Notes: a model not told the origin generated them from the sequence alone. A stretch of DNA of 64,000 nucleotides from Helianthus annuus (GCF_002127325.2 NC_035437.2:160732682-160796681), one strand, 5' to 3'. Shown: positions 32,808 through 43,534, counted from the first letter of the stretch. Numbers and translations are program-made.

Positions 32808-34498
32808 TGATGTGTGTCGGTGTGTATATAATTTAGATATATTTTTAAGCCCTTTTTACACTTTTAGCCAAGTTTTAAATTTATAAAACACGATATTTAC
32901 TAACACTAAACACACATATGGGCAAGTGCACCCATCGTGGACGTAGTATAGTGTTGGTAAGATACCGAGTCGTCCAAGGACACAAGAGCTTTTAATACCG
33001 GTTTATCCTCAACGTCTAATCAAATCAAAAAGTTAGAAAAATGTTTTAAACTAAGAAAAATAAAACTAACTAAATGCTGAAAAATAAAATAAAATAAAAA
33101 CAGATAGACAAGATGAATCACTTGGATCCGACAAGTGTATTAGTATAACCTTTGATTATTTTCGCACTTTTGCACTTGTTTAAGAGATTATCTTAGTTAT
33201 TGTAGTAGGCCCCTTTTTCGGAGGTGACGTTACCCTCAACCCAGTAGTTTGAGTCAGCAAGGATACAATCCTAAAGGGTTGGATTATTGAAAGATAATGA
33301 ATTAAGTTATTAATGCAAATTATGGTAGGCCCCGCTTTTGGCGGTGACGTTACCCTCGGCTAAGTAGTCTGAGTCAGCAGGGATACAGTCCTAAATAGCC
33401 GGGTTATAGTATTAATAGTAGTTAGCTTATGAGGGGGTCAAAGAGTTTGGATCCCCGCCATCCAATACCTATGGGCATTGAAGGAGATCCTACTAAATTT
33501 GACCCAGGTCCCAAGCAGGACCTCTAAACGCTGAACAAGGGCAAGACCTTTACCAAACCGTTCCCTTAACCCCCGACCAGGTAGCCAACATACCTCCATA
33601 TAGACCGTGGAGATATGAATGGTGAAAATCTTTTATTTTATATAGACAGTAAAATAATGCCAAGACACCACGGACAAACGATAAGGAAAGATCACCTTCA
33701 ACATAAGTAACTAGTTATTAAAGTCATTAATACAAAACCAAATAAAAAGTGCAAAAGATTAAAAATAAAAAGTATTATACTAAACACTTGTCTTCACCAA
33801 GTGATGTAAGAGACTTAGGCAAACATGGCCTTGATTGTCAAGAACTCTTACGATCAATCTTGGATCCCGAGACGACTCACACACTCTATGATGGACAATG
33901 GATGATGGTGGTGGATGATGGTGTTATGGTGGTGGTGGGTGGTGGATGAAGTGTGAGAGAGGTGGTGTGCCAAGGGATGAGAGAGAATGAAGCCAAGCTC
34001 CTCTATTTATAGGCTGAACAGAACGCTGGACACGGCCCCGTGTTCGCTGAACACGGCCCCGTGCCCGTCTGACATTCTCTCTCTTCATTAATTGTAATTG
34101 CGAATTACAATTAATGCGCCTGCTGTACTTTCAACACGCCCCCGTGTCCGCTGGGCACGGCCCCGTGGTGAGCAATGGAAGCTTCTACTGGTTTGTCTTT
34201 TCTGCTGCTTCCTGGGCACGCCCCCGTGTTCACTGGACACGGGGCGTGTTCAGGCTCTGTTTCTCTTCTCTTTGTCTTGGGAGGTGCCGTTGAGGGTCCG
34301 GGCAGTTCACTTTTGTTCCTTTTCTTGTATTTATGGTAGATTTAGTAGTCTTTTTGCTTCTTTTGTGATTTTGAGCTCATTTCATCCTGAAAATACAAAA
34401 GGAAGACAAAAACACTCTTTTTCCAACATTAGTACTTAAAAAGGGTTAGTTTTATGCCTTAATTGATGTGTTTTATATGTTGCATTTTACACACATCA
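32808..34498 (-). repeat. tRNA-Asp element, 3' LTR
   Basis: Includes a diverged tandem repeat of about 118 bp (GTAGGCCCC...CGGTGACGTTACCCT at about 33207 and 33325), three palindrome pairs (34031-34248) and a 13-bp-armed palindrome ATTAATTGTAATT/AATTACAATTAAT (34088-34116). The frames at 33749-33949 and 34098-34439 are repeated identically in the other LTR and are not genes. Confidence 0.93.
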
Positions 34499-34513
34499 AA
34501 TACCCCCACACTT
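34499..34513 (-). promoter_or_regulatory. Polypurine tract of the tRNA-Asp element
   Basis: On the minus strand AAGTGTGGGGGTATT, abutting the 3' LTR. Confidence 0.85.
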
Positions 34514-34585
34514 GAACTTTTGCTTGTCCTCAAGCAAAACTCTTTTAATGTGGCTTACACTCCCAAATGGAATAGGTAGAAGAGA

Positions 34586-34624
<39 letters not shown>

Positions 34625-36384
34625 TTGTCCTAGAGTGTCGGGAATCCAAGGTTTGTATAGGTTCTATTTTTATTTTATTTACAATCTTATTCGTCATGGT
34701 TTATTTTGAACTTTACATAAGATAAATTACTAAATTTGGCATAGCATGCCTTATTAAAATTCCATTTATATACAAGTTCACATACCTCACGGGAGATCAC
34801 TCAATCACTCGGCCGAAGGTGTATATTTAAGTGAATCGCTCGAGAGCGGCACGGATTTACATTTTCCATATGCTTGCCAAGCGATCAATCCTCCTCCTTT
34901 TTAACTTTTTACCTTTGTAAATATCAAGAGGTCTTTTGGGGTGAAGGCTTGGGTTTAAAGGTGGGTGGTTGGTTAGTGGTTAGTAAAAAGGGCGAAAATC
35001 GTAACAAGTGTCGGTTTTCGTAAAATACCTTATTTTTGGTGACATTTATTTTTGAAGTATTTCTCCAAACAAGCTTTTTGTAGCTTATGTTTGTTTTTGA
35101 CTTCATCATTTTTTTTTTTTTTTTTTCGTCACGTAAAGGGTATGTTTATGAAAAACCGAGTTTGTCACTAAAATAAAGGTGAAAAAAATGAAAAAGGTTT
35201 TTGGTGGGTAGAAAATTGTTTTGGGGGTAATGAAATGAAAGGTTTAGGCTCAAAGGGGTTTTCTAGGGGGATTTTGGGTAGGTAAAAAAAATGAAAAATA
35301 ATGGTTTTGAAAGAAAAATAGTTAGTCCTAATGCCTCCATCATTTACTTACTTGGGTTTAAGTTGGTAAGGACCGGGAATGTATCGTCGTGGCAAGTTCT
35401 AGATTTGTAAAGACCGAGCGGCTATTCACACAAGAAACGAAAAATGAGCATTTAATCTAAGTATGTGTATTTTTATGCTCAATAAAGGCTCAAAACTCAC
35501 TTTTTGTGGGAATGGGTTTTTAATGTGACCAAGCATATATAATCGAATTTTAGCTAGACTTGTTATACCGTTTCATAATTTTCTTATGTTAGTTCTTTTT
35601 ATCACGACGCTATCGGTTGTAAGTTTGTAAAAATATAACCCTTTTATAACTTGTTATTCCCAACTTAAACTAAGACAAGTAAATAAAAAAAAATTGAAAA
35701 AGTTTTTGAAAAAAATTTGGGGTGTTTAGCGGTTCCAATAGAGTTTTGTGTAAGGCTTGTTTTAGGATTTTGCAAAATTCCAAGGTTTTAGCATCCCCCC
35801 CACACTTAAATTACACATTGTCCTCAATGTGTCCAAAAATAGAGTTTTTGGTTGATTAGAATATGTAAAAGTGTGTTTAAAAACAAAGATTTGTGTTACT
35901 GGCACTCTGGACACGGCCCCGTGTTGACCGGGCACGGCCCCGTGGTCAAGTGCCAGTAACAAAAATTATAGAATTGAAACAGAAGCATGGACACGGGGGC
36001 GTGTTCGCTGAACACGGCCCGTGTCCAGTTACCTGAACTGGGTGATTTCCTGCAGGGGGCTCAGCACGGGGCCGTGTTGGTTGGGCACGGCCCGTGTGGA
36101 GCCTTCTGTTATGGAGATTTTTGTCGGTTTGTTCTGTTCTTCTGCATGGTTCCATTTTTTCTCGTTCCCTTTTTCATCCATTACCACCATGAGTCCATAA
36201 ATCATAAAAACCATCATAACATTGCTAATAGAGAGATAATACATAAAGATAAAAGTTACATAGATAGTAAGCTTATGGAGTTCTAGCCCTATGTTTTATT
36301 TTAATTTTAGCAAAATTTCCAAGAATCTACTGATCCTGGTTAGACAAGGCTTTGTAGAGCTCCAACTTTCGGATGCGTTTTTCC
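34514..36384 (-). other. Non-coding interior of the tRNA-Asp element
   Basis: AT-rich with a 32-base T run (about 34589-34621), no domain found. Three palindrome pairs lie at 35912-35944, 35992-36023 and 36065-36096. Short frames here come from the palindromes. Confidence 0.6.
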
Positions 36385-36828
36385 TCATATGTCGGCAAGC
36401 CACTCCTCTACCTCCCTTGGAAGGAGGAAGGAAGGCTCGTTCGCATTTGTTTGAGGAGTTTCAACTTCCGCCGGGACTTCTTGTGGGATTTCCATAGGAG
36501 GTTCCGCGGGGATGTCTCCCCACCCGGTAGGGTTGTTAATACCGAGTGCTAAGTTCCAGTCTTGTTGTGGAAGGACTGGTTCCATAGGAGGTGCCACCAA
36601 AATGTTTAACCTTTGGTGCAAAAGGTTAATCTCTTGGAAGCTGCTTTCCAATCCCATTGTAAGATCGTTGATACGGTCAATGAGGACCTCCTCTACGGAC
36701 GTCATTTCGTCGAGAGCCTCTCTTAGTGCTATCACGTAGTGCACAAGTGTGGCTTCAACGGAGGGTCTCCTTCCCCTTCGGCTGTTTGAGGAATGCACGG
36801 ATGATGTTTCGCTGTTTTCACTCGCCAT
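36385..36828 (-). CDS. Unidentified ORF b of the tRNA-Asp element
   Basis: 147 residues, starting with ATG and a serine/arginine-rich head (MASENSETSSVHSSNSRRGR), then a predicted helical stretch (ALREALDEMTSVEEVLIDRI, then FQEINLLHQRLNIL) and a proline/glutamate-rich tail. Its composition resembles the N-terminal, coiled part of Athila/Tat gag proteins, but no gag domain can be claimed. Downstream of ORF a and separated from it by 600 bp with two palindrome pairs. Intact. Confidence 0.5.
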   Translation of the reverse strand: MASENSETSSVHSSNSRRGRRPSVEATLVHYVIALREALDEMTSVEEVLIDRINDLTMGLESSFQEINLLHQRLNILVAPPMEPVLPQQDWNLALGINNPTGWGDIPAEPPMEIPQEVPAEVETPQTNANEPSFLLPREVEEWLADI

Positions 36829-37456
36829 TCTACGAAAAATAAACCAAAAATAGTTTATAAGACGAAACAGTTTCTGGACACGGCCCCGTGCTCACTGAGC
36901 ACGGCCCCGTGTTCATCTTTCTGCAGAATTTTGGAGCAAGGAACCTTGGGGTTTCGAGTTATTTTCTGTGTTTGTGCAAGCTTTTTGACAGTAAATAACT
37001 CTAAACAATGTTACATAACATGTTTTTACCAAGATTCCATGATCAAAACTCCTTGCTTCCTACCATAAAGATTGAAATTTCAAACTTTTCATGGTGGCTT
37101 TTGAAGAAAGATGAAGAAGAAGGAAATGTCTAGAAGAGGAAAGGACAAGATGAGTTGTTGGAAACTTCTTTTAGACTTACCTAGGATTGTTTGAGAGAAG
37201 ATTCCTTCAAATCTCTGTCCCCAAGTTGGTCCAAATGTGCAGGATTTTTGGCTGCATTTATAGAAAATGACAGCCTGCTGGACACGGCCCCGTGTTCGCT
37301 GAACACGGCCCCGTGTGCAGAGAAAATTCTGACACAGTTTGTCCGTATTCTGACGTCATGATCAGAAGGGAATCTTTTGATGGACACGGGGGCGTGTTGG
37401 CCGAGCACGGCCCCGTGTCGGAAAGCTGATTTATGAAGTTTGTCTTTATTAAGGAG

Positions 37457-38119
37457 CTAATTCTTATCGGGTGGCTCCTGACTTGTTGGAACAACCCCAT
37501 AGTGCCTAAGATACCTTAATTGTCCTATACTAAGGCGAGAACGCAAGAGGTTGTCGGTGAGGGTAATTCCTATTTTCATTCTAGGTGGACAAGTCCAACC
37601 CTTTCCCGGGCTCTCGTTAAAGAAGGTGTATGCCGAATCGCTCAGGTCTATGTATGCACCGAACGAGGTCGATGGGGAGTCCTTCACGGCACAATCGGCA
37701 CAGGGACGACTATCGTCCATGTCTTGTCTAGGAAGAAAGGTATTTTCGGGAGCAACGAGGTTGTCAGAATGCGGTTCCAACATTTCCTCATGGTCATCGT
37801 CTAGGGATGGATCTAAGAAATCCTTCCTAAGTTCTTTTGACCAATTTAGAAGTAGTTCTTCTAGTTGAAATAGCTCGTCAAGGAGCATATCTCCTAGAAT
37901 ATCCGGTTGGGCGCATTCGAGGGAGAAATAGTGTTTATTTTTACTTTCGCCCCTCTTAAGGCTACAAGGAATTGGTGGGTCTATATAGTGTGGCCTATAA
38001 GTGAGGAAGAAACATTTTAATTCCTCGTGTTCGCCTCCACATATTTGACACCACGAACCATAAGAGTGCCGAAAGTAAAAAGAATCACTATTACTCATGT
38101 TTGTATCAGAAGTTACCAA
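37457..38119 (-). CDS. Unidentified ORF a of the tRNA-Asp element, Cys/His motif
   Basis: 220 residues (ATG-initiated) and the first frame after the primer site. It contains WCQICGGEHEELKCFFLTYR, a C-X2-C...H-X4-C cluster close to a zinc knuckle spacing. A leucine-rich acidic middle follows (LGDMLLDELFQLEELLLNW) and a C-terminal part IGQLRYLRHYGVVP. No known domain is recognised. The frame is open in an element without any pol gene, which suggests either very recent insertion or use by the element. Confidence 0.55.
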   Translation of the reverse strand: MVTSDTNMSNSDSFYFRHSYGSWCQICGGEHEELKCFFLTYRPHYIDPPIPCSLKRGESKNKHYFSLECAQPDILGDMLLDELFQLEELLLNWSKELRKDFLDPSLDDDHEEMLEPHSDNLVAPENTFLPRQDMDDSRPCADCAVKDSPSTSFGAYIDLSDSAYTFFNESPGKGWTCPPRMKIGITLTDNLLRSRLSIGQLRYLRHYGVVPTSQEPPDKN

Positions 38120-38383
38120 CCGCCGGGATCAAACGGTTCTGTTTTCAGCAACTGAATCTTGGGCACGGGGGCGTGTTGAGTGGACACGGCCCCGTGTTCA
38201 GCCTACTGTCTGATATAAAACAGGATTGCCAGTTCCAATGATTGGGCACGGGGGCGTGTTCAGCGGGCACGGCCCCGTGCTGAGCTCTGCAGAAGCTGAA
38301 AAATCTAAAAAAATCCTAAAAAATTAAAGAAAAATAAAAAGATGATTAGGCCGTTGATTCCTAACTTTCTTAAAATCCTTGTG

Positions 38384-38401
38384 TCCCCGGCAACGGCGCC
38401 A
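38384..38401 (-). promoter_or_regulatory. Primer binding site, tRNA-Asp type
   Basis: Minus strand TGGCGCCGTTGCCGGGGA, 18 bases complementary to the usual plant tRNA-Asp 3' end, six bases from the 5' LTR (38408). Confidence 0.9.
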
Positions 38402-38407
38402 AAAACT

Positions 38408-40100
38408 TGATGTGTGTCGGTGTGTATATAATTTAGATATATTTTTAAGCCCTTTTTTACACTTTTAGCCAAGTTTTAAATTTATAAAACACGATATTTA
38501 CTAACACTAAACACACATATGGGCAAGTGCACCCATCGTGGACGTAGTATAGTGTTGGTAAGATACCGAGGTCGTCCAAGGACACAAGAGCTTTTAATAC
38601 CGGTTTATCCTCAACGTCTAATCAAATCAAAAAGTTAGAAAAATGTTTTAAACTAAGAAAAATAAAACTAACTAAATGCTGAAAAATAAAATAAAATAAA
38701 AACAGATAGACAAGATGAATCACTTGGATCCGACAAGTGTATTAGTATAACCTTTGATTATTTTCGCACTTTTGCACTTGTTTAAGAGATTATCTTAGTT
38801 ATTGTAGTAGGCCCCTTTTTCGGAGGTGACGTTACCCTCAACCCAGTAGTTTGAGTCAGCAAGGATACAATCCTAAAGGGTTGGATTATTGAAAGATAAT
38901 GAATTAAGTTATTAATGCAAATTATGGTAGGCCCCGCTTTTGGCGGTGACGTTACCCTCGGCTAAGTAGTCTGAGTCAGCAGGGATACAGTCCTAAATAG
39001 CCGGGTTATAGTATTAATAGTAGTTAGCTTATGAGGGGGTCAAAGAGTTTGGATCCCCGCCATCCAATACCTATGGGCATTGAAGGAGATCCTACTAAAT
39101 TTGACCCAGGTCCCAAGCAGGACCTCTAAACGCTGAACAAGGGCAAGACCTTTACCAAACCGTTCCCTTAACCCCCGACCAGGTAGCCAACATACCTCCA
39201 TATAGACCGTGGAGATATGAATGGTGAAAATCTTTTATTTTATATAGACAGTAAAATAATGCCAAGACACCACGGACAAACGATAAGGAAAGATCACCTT
39301 CAACATAAGTAACTAGTTATTAAAGTCATTAATACAAAACCAAATAAAAAGTGCAAAAGATTAAAAATAAAAAGTATTATACTAAACACTTGTCTTCACC
39401 AAGTGATGTAAGAGACTTAGGCAAACATGGCCTTGATTGTCAAGAACTCTTACGATCAATCTTGGATCCCGAGACGACTCACACACTCTATGATGGACAA
39501 TGGATGATGGTGGTGGATGATGGTGTTATGGTGGTGGTGGGTGGTGGATGAAGTGTGAGAGAGGTGGTGTGCCAAGGGATGAGAGAGAATGAAGCCAAGC
39601 TCCTCTATTTATAGGCTGAACAGAACGCTGGACACGGCCCCGTGTTCGCTGAACACGGCCCCGTGCCCGTCTGACATTCTCTCTCTTCATTAATTGTAAT
39701 TGCGAATTACAATTAATGCGCCTGCTGTACTTTCAACACGCCCCCGTGTCCGCTGGGCACGGCCCCGTGGTGAGCAATGGAAGCTTCTACTGGTTTGTCT
39801 TTTCTGCTGCTTCCTGGGCACGCCCCCGTGTTCACTGGACACGGGGCGTGTTCAGGCTCTGTTTCTCTTCTCTTTGTCTTGGGAGGTGCCGTTGAGGGTC
39901 CGGGCAGTTCACTTTTGTTCCTTTTCTTGTATTTATGGTAGATTTAGTAGTCTTTTTGCTTCTTTTGTGATTTTGAGCTCATTTCATCCTGAAAATACAA
40001 AAGGAAGACAAAAACACTCTTTTTCCAACATTAGTACTTAAAAAGGGTTAGTTTTATGCCTTAATTGATGTGTTTTATATGTTGCATTTTACACACATCA
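38408..40100 (-). repeat. tRNA-Asp element, 5' LTR
   Basis: Promoter copy. Three palindrome pairs (39633-39851) precede a minus-strand TATAAATA (complement of 39606-39613) in the direction of transcription. Confidence 0.93.
39606..39665 (-). promoter_or_regulatory. LTR promoter of the tRNA-Asp element
   Basis: Reading on the minus strand: palindrome (39665-39654), palindrome (39644-39633), 19 nt, then TATAAATA (39613-39606). The same 19-nt gap occurs in the Tekay LTR. Confidence 0.7.
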
Positions 40101-40108
40101 TTACCACT

Positions 40109-40485
40109 TGATAGGATTCGATTGTATGTAACCTAGGCTTTACCCTAGCGGCACCACCCTTGGCCAACCAAGACGATGATGACGGTTTTGTGATCTGGCC
40201 AACCGGAATTCACCAAGAACGCACGTACGTTCCCAAAGAGAAGAAACAATTTTCAAAAGTCAAGAAATCATCCATTCCAACCAATTCTCCAAGGTTTTAA
40301 ACAAACCACAAGATAAGGATAAAACTAAAAATTCAAACTTAACCAAATAAATAAAAAAAACAACCGGGAAATAAAATAACACAAAATAATTAAAAGTAAA
40401 TAACCGAGACTCTTGGTTGGAACTTCGAACAAATCCGGACCGATTCTAGCCACTTCCCTTGTTAACGTCGTGCTGGTCCGCATCA
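40109..40485 (-). repeat. Chromovirus 5' LTR
   Basis: 377 bp. The four bases 40105-40108 plus the sequence resuming at 32807 give a primer-site-like TGGTAATCAGAG on the minus strand, so the tRNA-Asp element inserted within the chromovirus primer site. Confidence 0.9.
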
Positions 40486-40490
40486 ATCTC

Positions 40491-40604
40491 TCTATGTTGC
40501 TTATATCCTGTGATGAACTGCTCACCGCCCCTTTAACTTGTTGGGCCTCTTGGGCTAGGCTACCTGATTGGGTCACTTGGTTTAGATCCATTAGGTTCAT
40601 AACA
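40491..40604 (-). repeat. Base element, 3' LTR, second part
   Basis: Continues the LTR begun at 15116-15295; matches 45977-46091. Confidence 0.85.
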
Positions 40605-42150
40605 TTACTTCCCCCTTTCAAAACCACCTTGTCCTCAAGGTGGGAGACTGTAAAGGGTTTAAGCAAATGGGTAGTGTCGTCACAATGAAATAATTCCGTT
40701 GGCCAGGGGTGTAGCAACGCTGGTGTCACGAGCGAGCATGAGATGAAAATTGGCATAGCAGTATGGGTGTAGCAAGCTATATTAGGTGGTGTATGTCCAT
40801 ATAGAGCCTCAAAGGATGTTAGTGCAAGAACCAAAGGCACAAGTGCAACGAGTTTAGTAGCAGACGGTTCATGTCGGTTTCTCTCATCAGCAAATGATAT
40901 GTTCCAGCCATCATTAAGTACCAGGCTTGGGCTGGATTTTGTGCAAGTGGCTTATGTCCATAAAGGGATGAAAATGGTGTTATGTTAGGGGCCAAATGTG
41001 TGAATTCCATATTGTAGCAGCTAGAATGTGGAACAACAAGCGCACGTTGGGACAATGGAAACTTGCCACTGGAACTGAGGAAAGTAGCTGCTGCCCAGCA
41101 GTGTAAATAACTGAGAGAAAGTATGTGTATGGCAACCACAGTTGGTTTGGCCATTATTGACAGCAAATGAGTCGACCCGTCAGGTATATCATGCACATGT
41201 AGGGGAACTATAAGGTGGGAGTGGTTGCATAGGTAATTTAGAACCGATAAATACACCACACATGTCATAGTTGATATATCTTGTGTTGTTACCTAGAAAC
41301 CATCGTCAATAATACAAGCAATCACACTGTTGGTATCAGGTGCTTTAGCATAACCAAGAGTCGCACCCACGGACCATCTGAGTGACCTATATTGCATCTT
41401 GATTTCTCCCCGTAACAGTTCTTGGATATGTTTGAAGATGATATGATCCCTTGCAAAGTCAAACATGGGACTAAAACGAATTGCTTGAAGAGCTCTTAAA
41501 AGGAAATCTGAAGTGGTTTCTTTTAGAGATAAAATGGTCACAAACTTTCCAAAATTTAGATCAACAAATCTCTTAGTGGCGGAATCAACAATTGAGCATG
41601 TAGTAACGTGGTAGAACACGCTATGCCTCGTCAAATCCCTTCTAAATGCTTCCTGTTTGACATAACCCAAGTTCAAAAATTCAAGTTATGCCGTAAAAAG
41701 ATGCATGCTGGTGAAATTCAACATTTGCAAATGAATGCCTACTACTGAATTTAATATAACTGGACCAGAGAAGATCACAAAAGCAGCAAAAGAAGCCTTT
41801 GAAATCATGTGATTGAGTGAAAAATTAGGCAAAGGACCACCACCAGGATCAATATAGCATGATGTTGATGTCGCAAACATAAGCACTAAACCATGTTCTT
41901 CTGTAGCAGCAGATCTTGCAGATGCAGATACTCTTTGGAGAGTCTTGCCATTATGTGAACTTATCCCAGTGTGTACATCAGGATCCACAGTGAGAGTGAG
42001 AGTGTGAACTAGAGCTAATAGTTGAGAAGCCACAATTAAAAACACTGCAAAAGGTTCATTTGTTACCGGACCAGCAACATCAAACTGCATGTTGGTTGAG
42101 TTTTCACCAATCAATGATGCTAATATTATATTTGGACCAATAGAGGTCAT
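40605..42150 (-). pseudogene. Base element interior, decayed pol-like scraps
   Basis: Minus-strand frames 40325-40840, 40819-41268, 41293-41676 and 41686-42150 have no full domain. Two integrase-type snippets survive, SFEALYGHTPPN (about 40785-40825) and ITPFSSLYGHKP (about 40950-40990). HLEDKVVLKGGSN marks the normal Ty3/gypsy end before the purine tract (40605-40620). The middle (41293-41676, with FLLRALQAIRFSPMFDFARD) is unrecognised and may be captured host sequence. Confidence 0.5.
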
Positions 42151-42192
42151 AGAAGCCTTTCGTGGTTGCTGTGTAACACCGCATTTTGCCTT

Positions 42193-43377
42193 CTACCTGG
42201 TTGCTATACCTTCTTTGTTTCCTCCATTGCCAATTATAAGCTGAATAGGACCACACGGTTCAGATTTTCCATTGTACACACGGGTCGAGCGTTCATAAGC
42301 ATTCATATGCCCAACAAAGACAATATCAACACTAGCAGCATAAAGTAACGACTCTAGTGATACCATCAGCTTGTCACCTTGGAGAAAAGAACCAACAACT
42401 GCGTTGTAAGTTTTCCAAAATTTCCAAACTGGTTCAAGTAGTGCAACCTTCCTATAAAAAGGAAGTTGTTCAACTGAGAGTGGACTGTTAACAACACCCA
42501 AAATGAATCCGTGCAATTTAGCCTCAGAAAACAAACAAGGGTCAGCAACCATGAGGGTAGAACTAAAAAAATTGCAACGTGTTGTACTAACAACGAGAAC
42601 AATGCATGTTGGTATAGGATATACCGAAACAGAATCTGAAGTAATGGTTGTATACGGGTCCGGTGGTTCCGGATCATCATCTAAAATAAACAACTTAGAA
42701 ACAATAGGTGTAAAATTTAGCATGGCCTGAGCAATAAAAGTAGGCAAAGGATCCAAAAGTGAATTACAAGCCTCAAACAAAACCACAACGACTGAAGCAA
42801 TCCATTTAATAATGCAAGTAGAATAAGATGTGTTAAGAAAAGTCAGACCAGGATCATAACCAAAGGTCCTAGAAGATACCGGAACATGATTCTCAAGTAA
42901 ACCTGGATTCCACGCAAAGGAGTTCATAACTAGGGAATCGGCATGATAATCAACAACATGTAGACAAGGTATATCACGTTCAATCACAACAAGATAATAT
43001 GATATATTGATTGGAGCATCCTGGACCCCGTATGACTCATTAACAACAACTATTGTTTCAGTTTGGATAGATAATACCACAAAATCGATGGTTTGATTGT
43101 CTGCACTGTCAATTTCAGTAGAAATACTAGCTGGCATTTCATCAAACACCTGGAGAGCAGTAGTAGTAATAACAGAGTCAGTCGAACCAAATGTAAACGA
43201 AGGAGCGACAATGTAATTGACATCGTCAAACTTTGAATCAAACAGATATGGTTCCTGAATTAGATCGATAACAGCTTGAGTTTGGTGAATCGAGCATGCC
43301 TCAATGGCAAAAGGATCGACGGTATTAACATCGAATTGAGTAATCATTGCAGTAATGAAATCATTCCAGGTGAGGTC
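42193..43377 (-). pseudogene. Gag-like ORF fused to purple acid phosphatase fragment (main part)
   Basis: Removing the copia insert and one TSD joins 45763-45578 to 43377-42193 in frame (RRDDL then TWNDFITAMITQFD), giving one frame of about 456 codons. The start is gag-like (LPHFTGFDPNSWI, SELYFQFYSI, W-x-DF-x2-AM). A long unrecognised middle follows. The last 75 or so codons (about 42193-42420) match the C-terminal catalytic part of plant purple acid phosphatases: LLYAASVDIVFVGHMNAYER, RVYNGKSEPCGPI, IGNGGNKEGIATR. The metal-binding GHVHAYER of real enzymes reads GHMNAYER here, losing a histidine ligand, so no phosphatase activity is expected. Split by the copia element. Confidence 0.7.
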
Positions 43378-43508
43378 TAATAGGAGTCAATATTGTATTT
43401 CCATAATTATGTCAATTGTAATTAATTCTAGGGTTTTGTACATATCTATATATATTTGAGGAATGAGAATAGAGGAGGCAAGAAAGCCATTTACCCCAAA
43501 ACCTTACA
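43378..43508 (+). repeat. Copia 5' LTR, 131 bp
   Basis: Bases 43411-43508 are repeated nearly identically at 45476-45572. Followed at once by TGGTATCACGAGACC (43509), an initiator-Met-type primer site with one extra base. Confidence 0.85.
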
Positions 43509-43534
43509 TGGTATCACGAGACCAGGCTTCTTAA

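Larger units (their letters stand above)
34031..39851. repeat. Dispersed array of paired CACGG..CCGTG palindromes, 21-bp pitch
   Basis: Paired motifs CACGGCCCCGTG, CACGCCCCCGTG (or complement CACGGGGGCGTG), CACGGGGCCGTG and the shortened CACGGCCCGTG. Start positions: 34031/34052, 34135/34156, 34217/34238, 35912/35933, 35992/36013, 36065/36086, 36879/36900, 37283/37304, 37385/37406, 38164/38185, 38247/38268, 39633/39654, 39737/39758, 39819/39840. Every pair is exactly 21 bp apart, even where one motif is 11 rather than 12 bp. Confidence 0.9.
32808..40100 (-). mobile_element. Non-autonomous LTR retrotransposon primed by tRNA-Asp, TSD TTAC
   Basis: LTRs 32808-34498 (1691 bp) and 38408-40100 (1693 bp), TGATGTGTGT...ACACACATCA with perfect 10-bp terminal inverted repeats. 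TTAC flanks (32804-32807 and 40101-40104). By eye the LTRs differ only by two single-base indels, so this is the youngest insertion here. Primer site and purine tract place it on the minus strand. The tRNA-Asp primer and CAAGTGTGGGGG-type tract are typical of Athila/Tat Ty3/gypsy elements. The 3.9-kb interior has two unidentified ORFs and no RT, integrase or protease, so it must be mobilised in trans. Confidence 0.92.
15296..40485 (-). mobile_element. Ty3/gypsy chromovirus, CRM-like, carrying three later insertions, TSD ATCTC
   Basis: Both LTRs are 377 bp (15296-15672 and 40109-40485), starting TGATAGG and ending GCATCA in plus orientation. ATCTC flanks them (15291-15295 and 40486-40490). The element runs on the minus strand. 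After removing three inserts, gag, zinc knuckle, protease, RT, RNase H and integrase follow in order with many lesions. The pol frame ends inside the 3' LTR (TGA at 15633-15635) and has no canonical chromodomain. Both are features of the CRM lineage, but the short LTR would also fit other chromovirus clades. Confidence 0.85.

Noticed and set aside
33749..34439. Two plus-strand frames in the LTR (and identical ones at 39351-40041) as small genes
   Set aside because: They are the same LTR sequence read antisense to the element; identity reflects recent LTR duplication, and the translations are low-complexity or palindrome-derived.
35762..36286. Frames rich in DTGPCSANT / HGAV motifs as repeat proteins
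   Set aside because: They are translations of the palindrome pairs in different frames and strands.
34031..39851. CRISPR-like array from the repeated CACGGCCCCGTG motifs
   Set aside because: The motifs come in pairs scattered over kilobases in a plant LTR element, with irregular distances between pairs and no spacers or cas genes.
42193..42420. Functional purple acid phosphatase gene
   Set aside because: Only the C-terminal piece is present, a metal-binding His is lost, and it lies inside a retroelement ORF.
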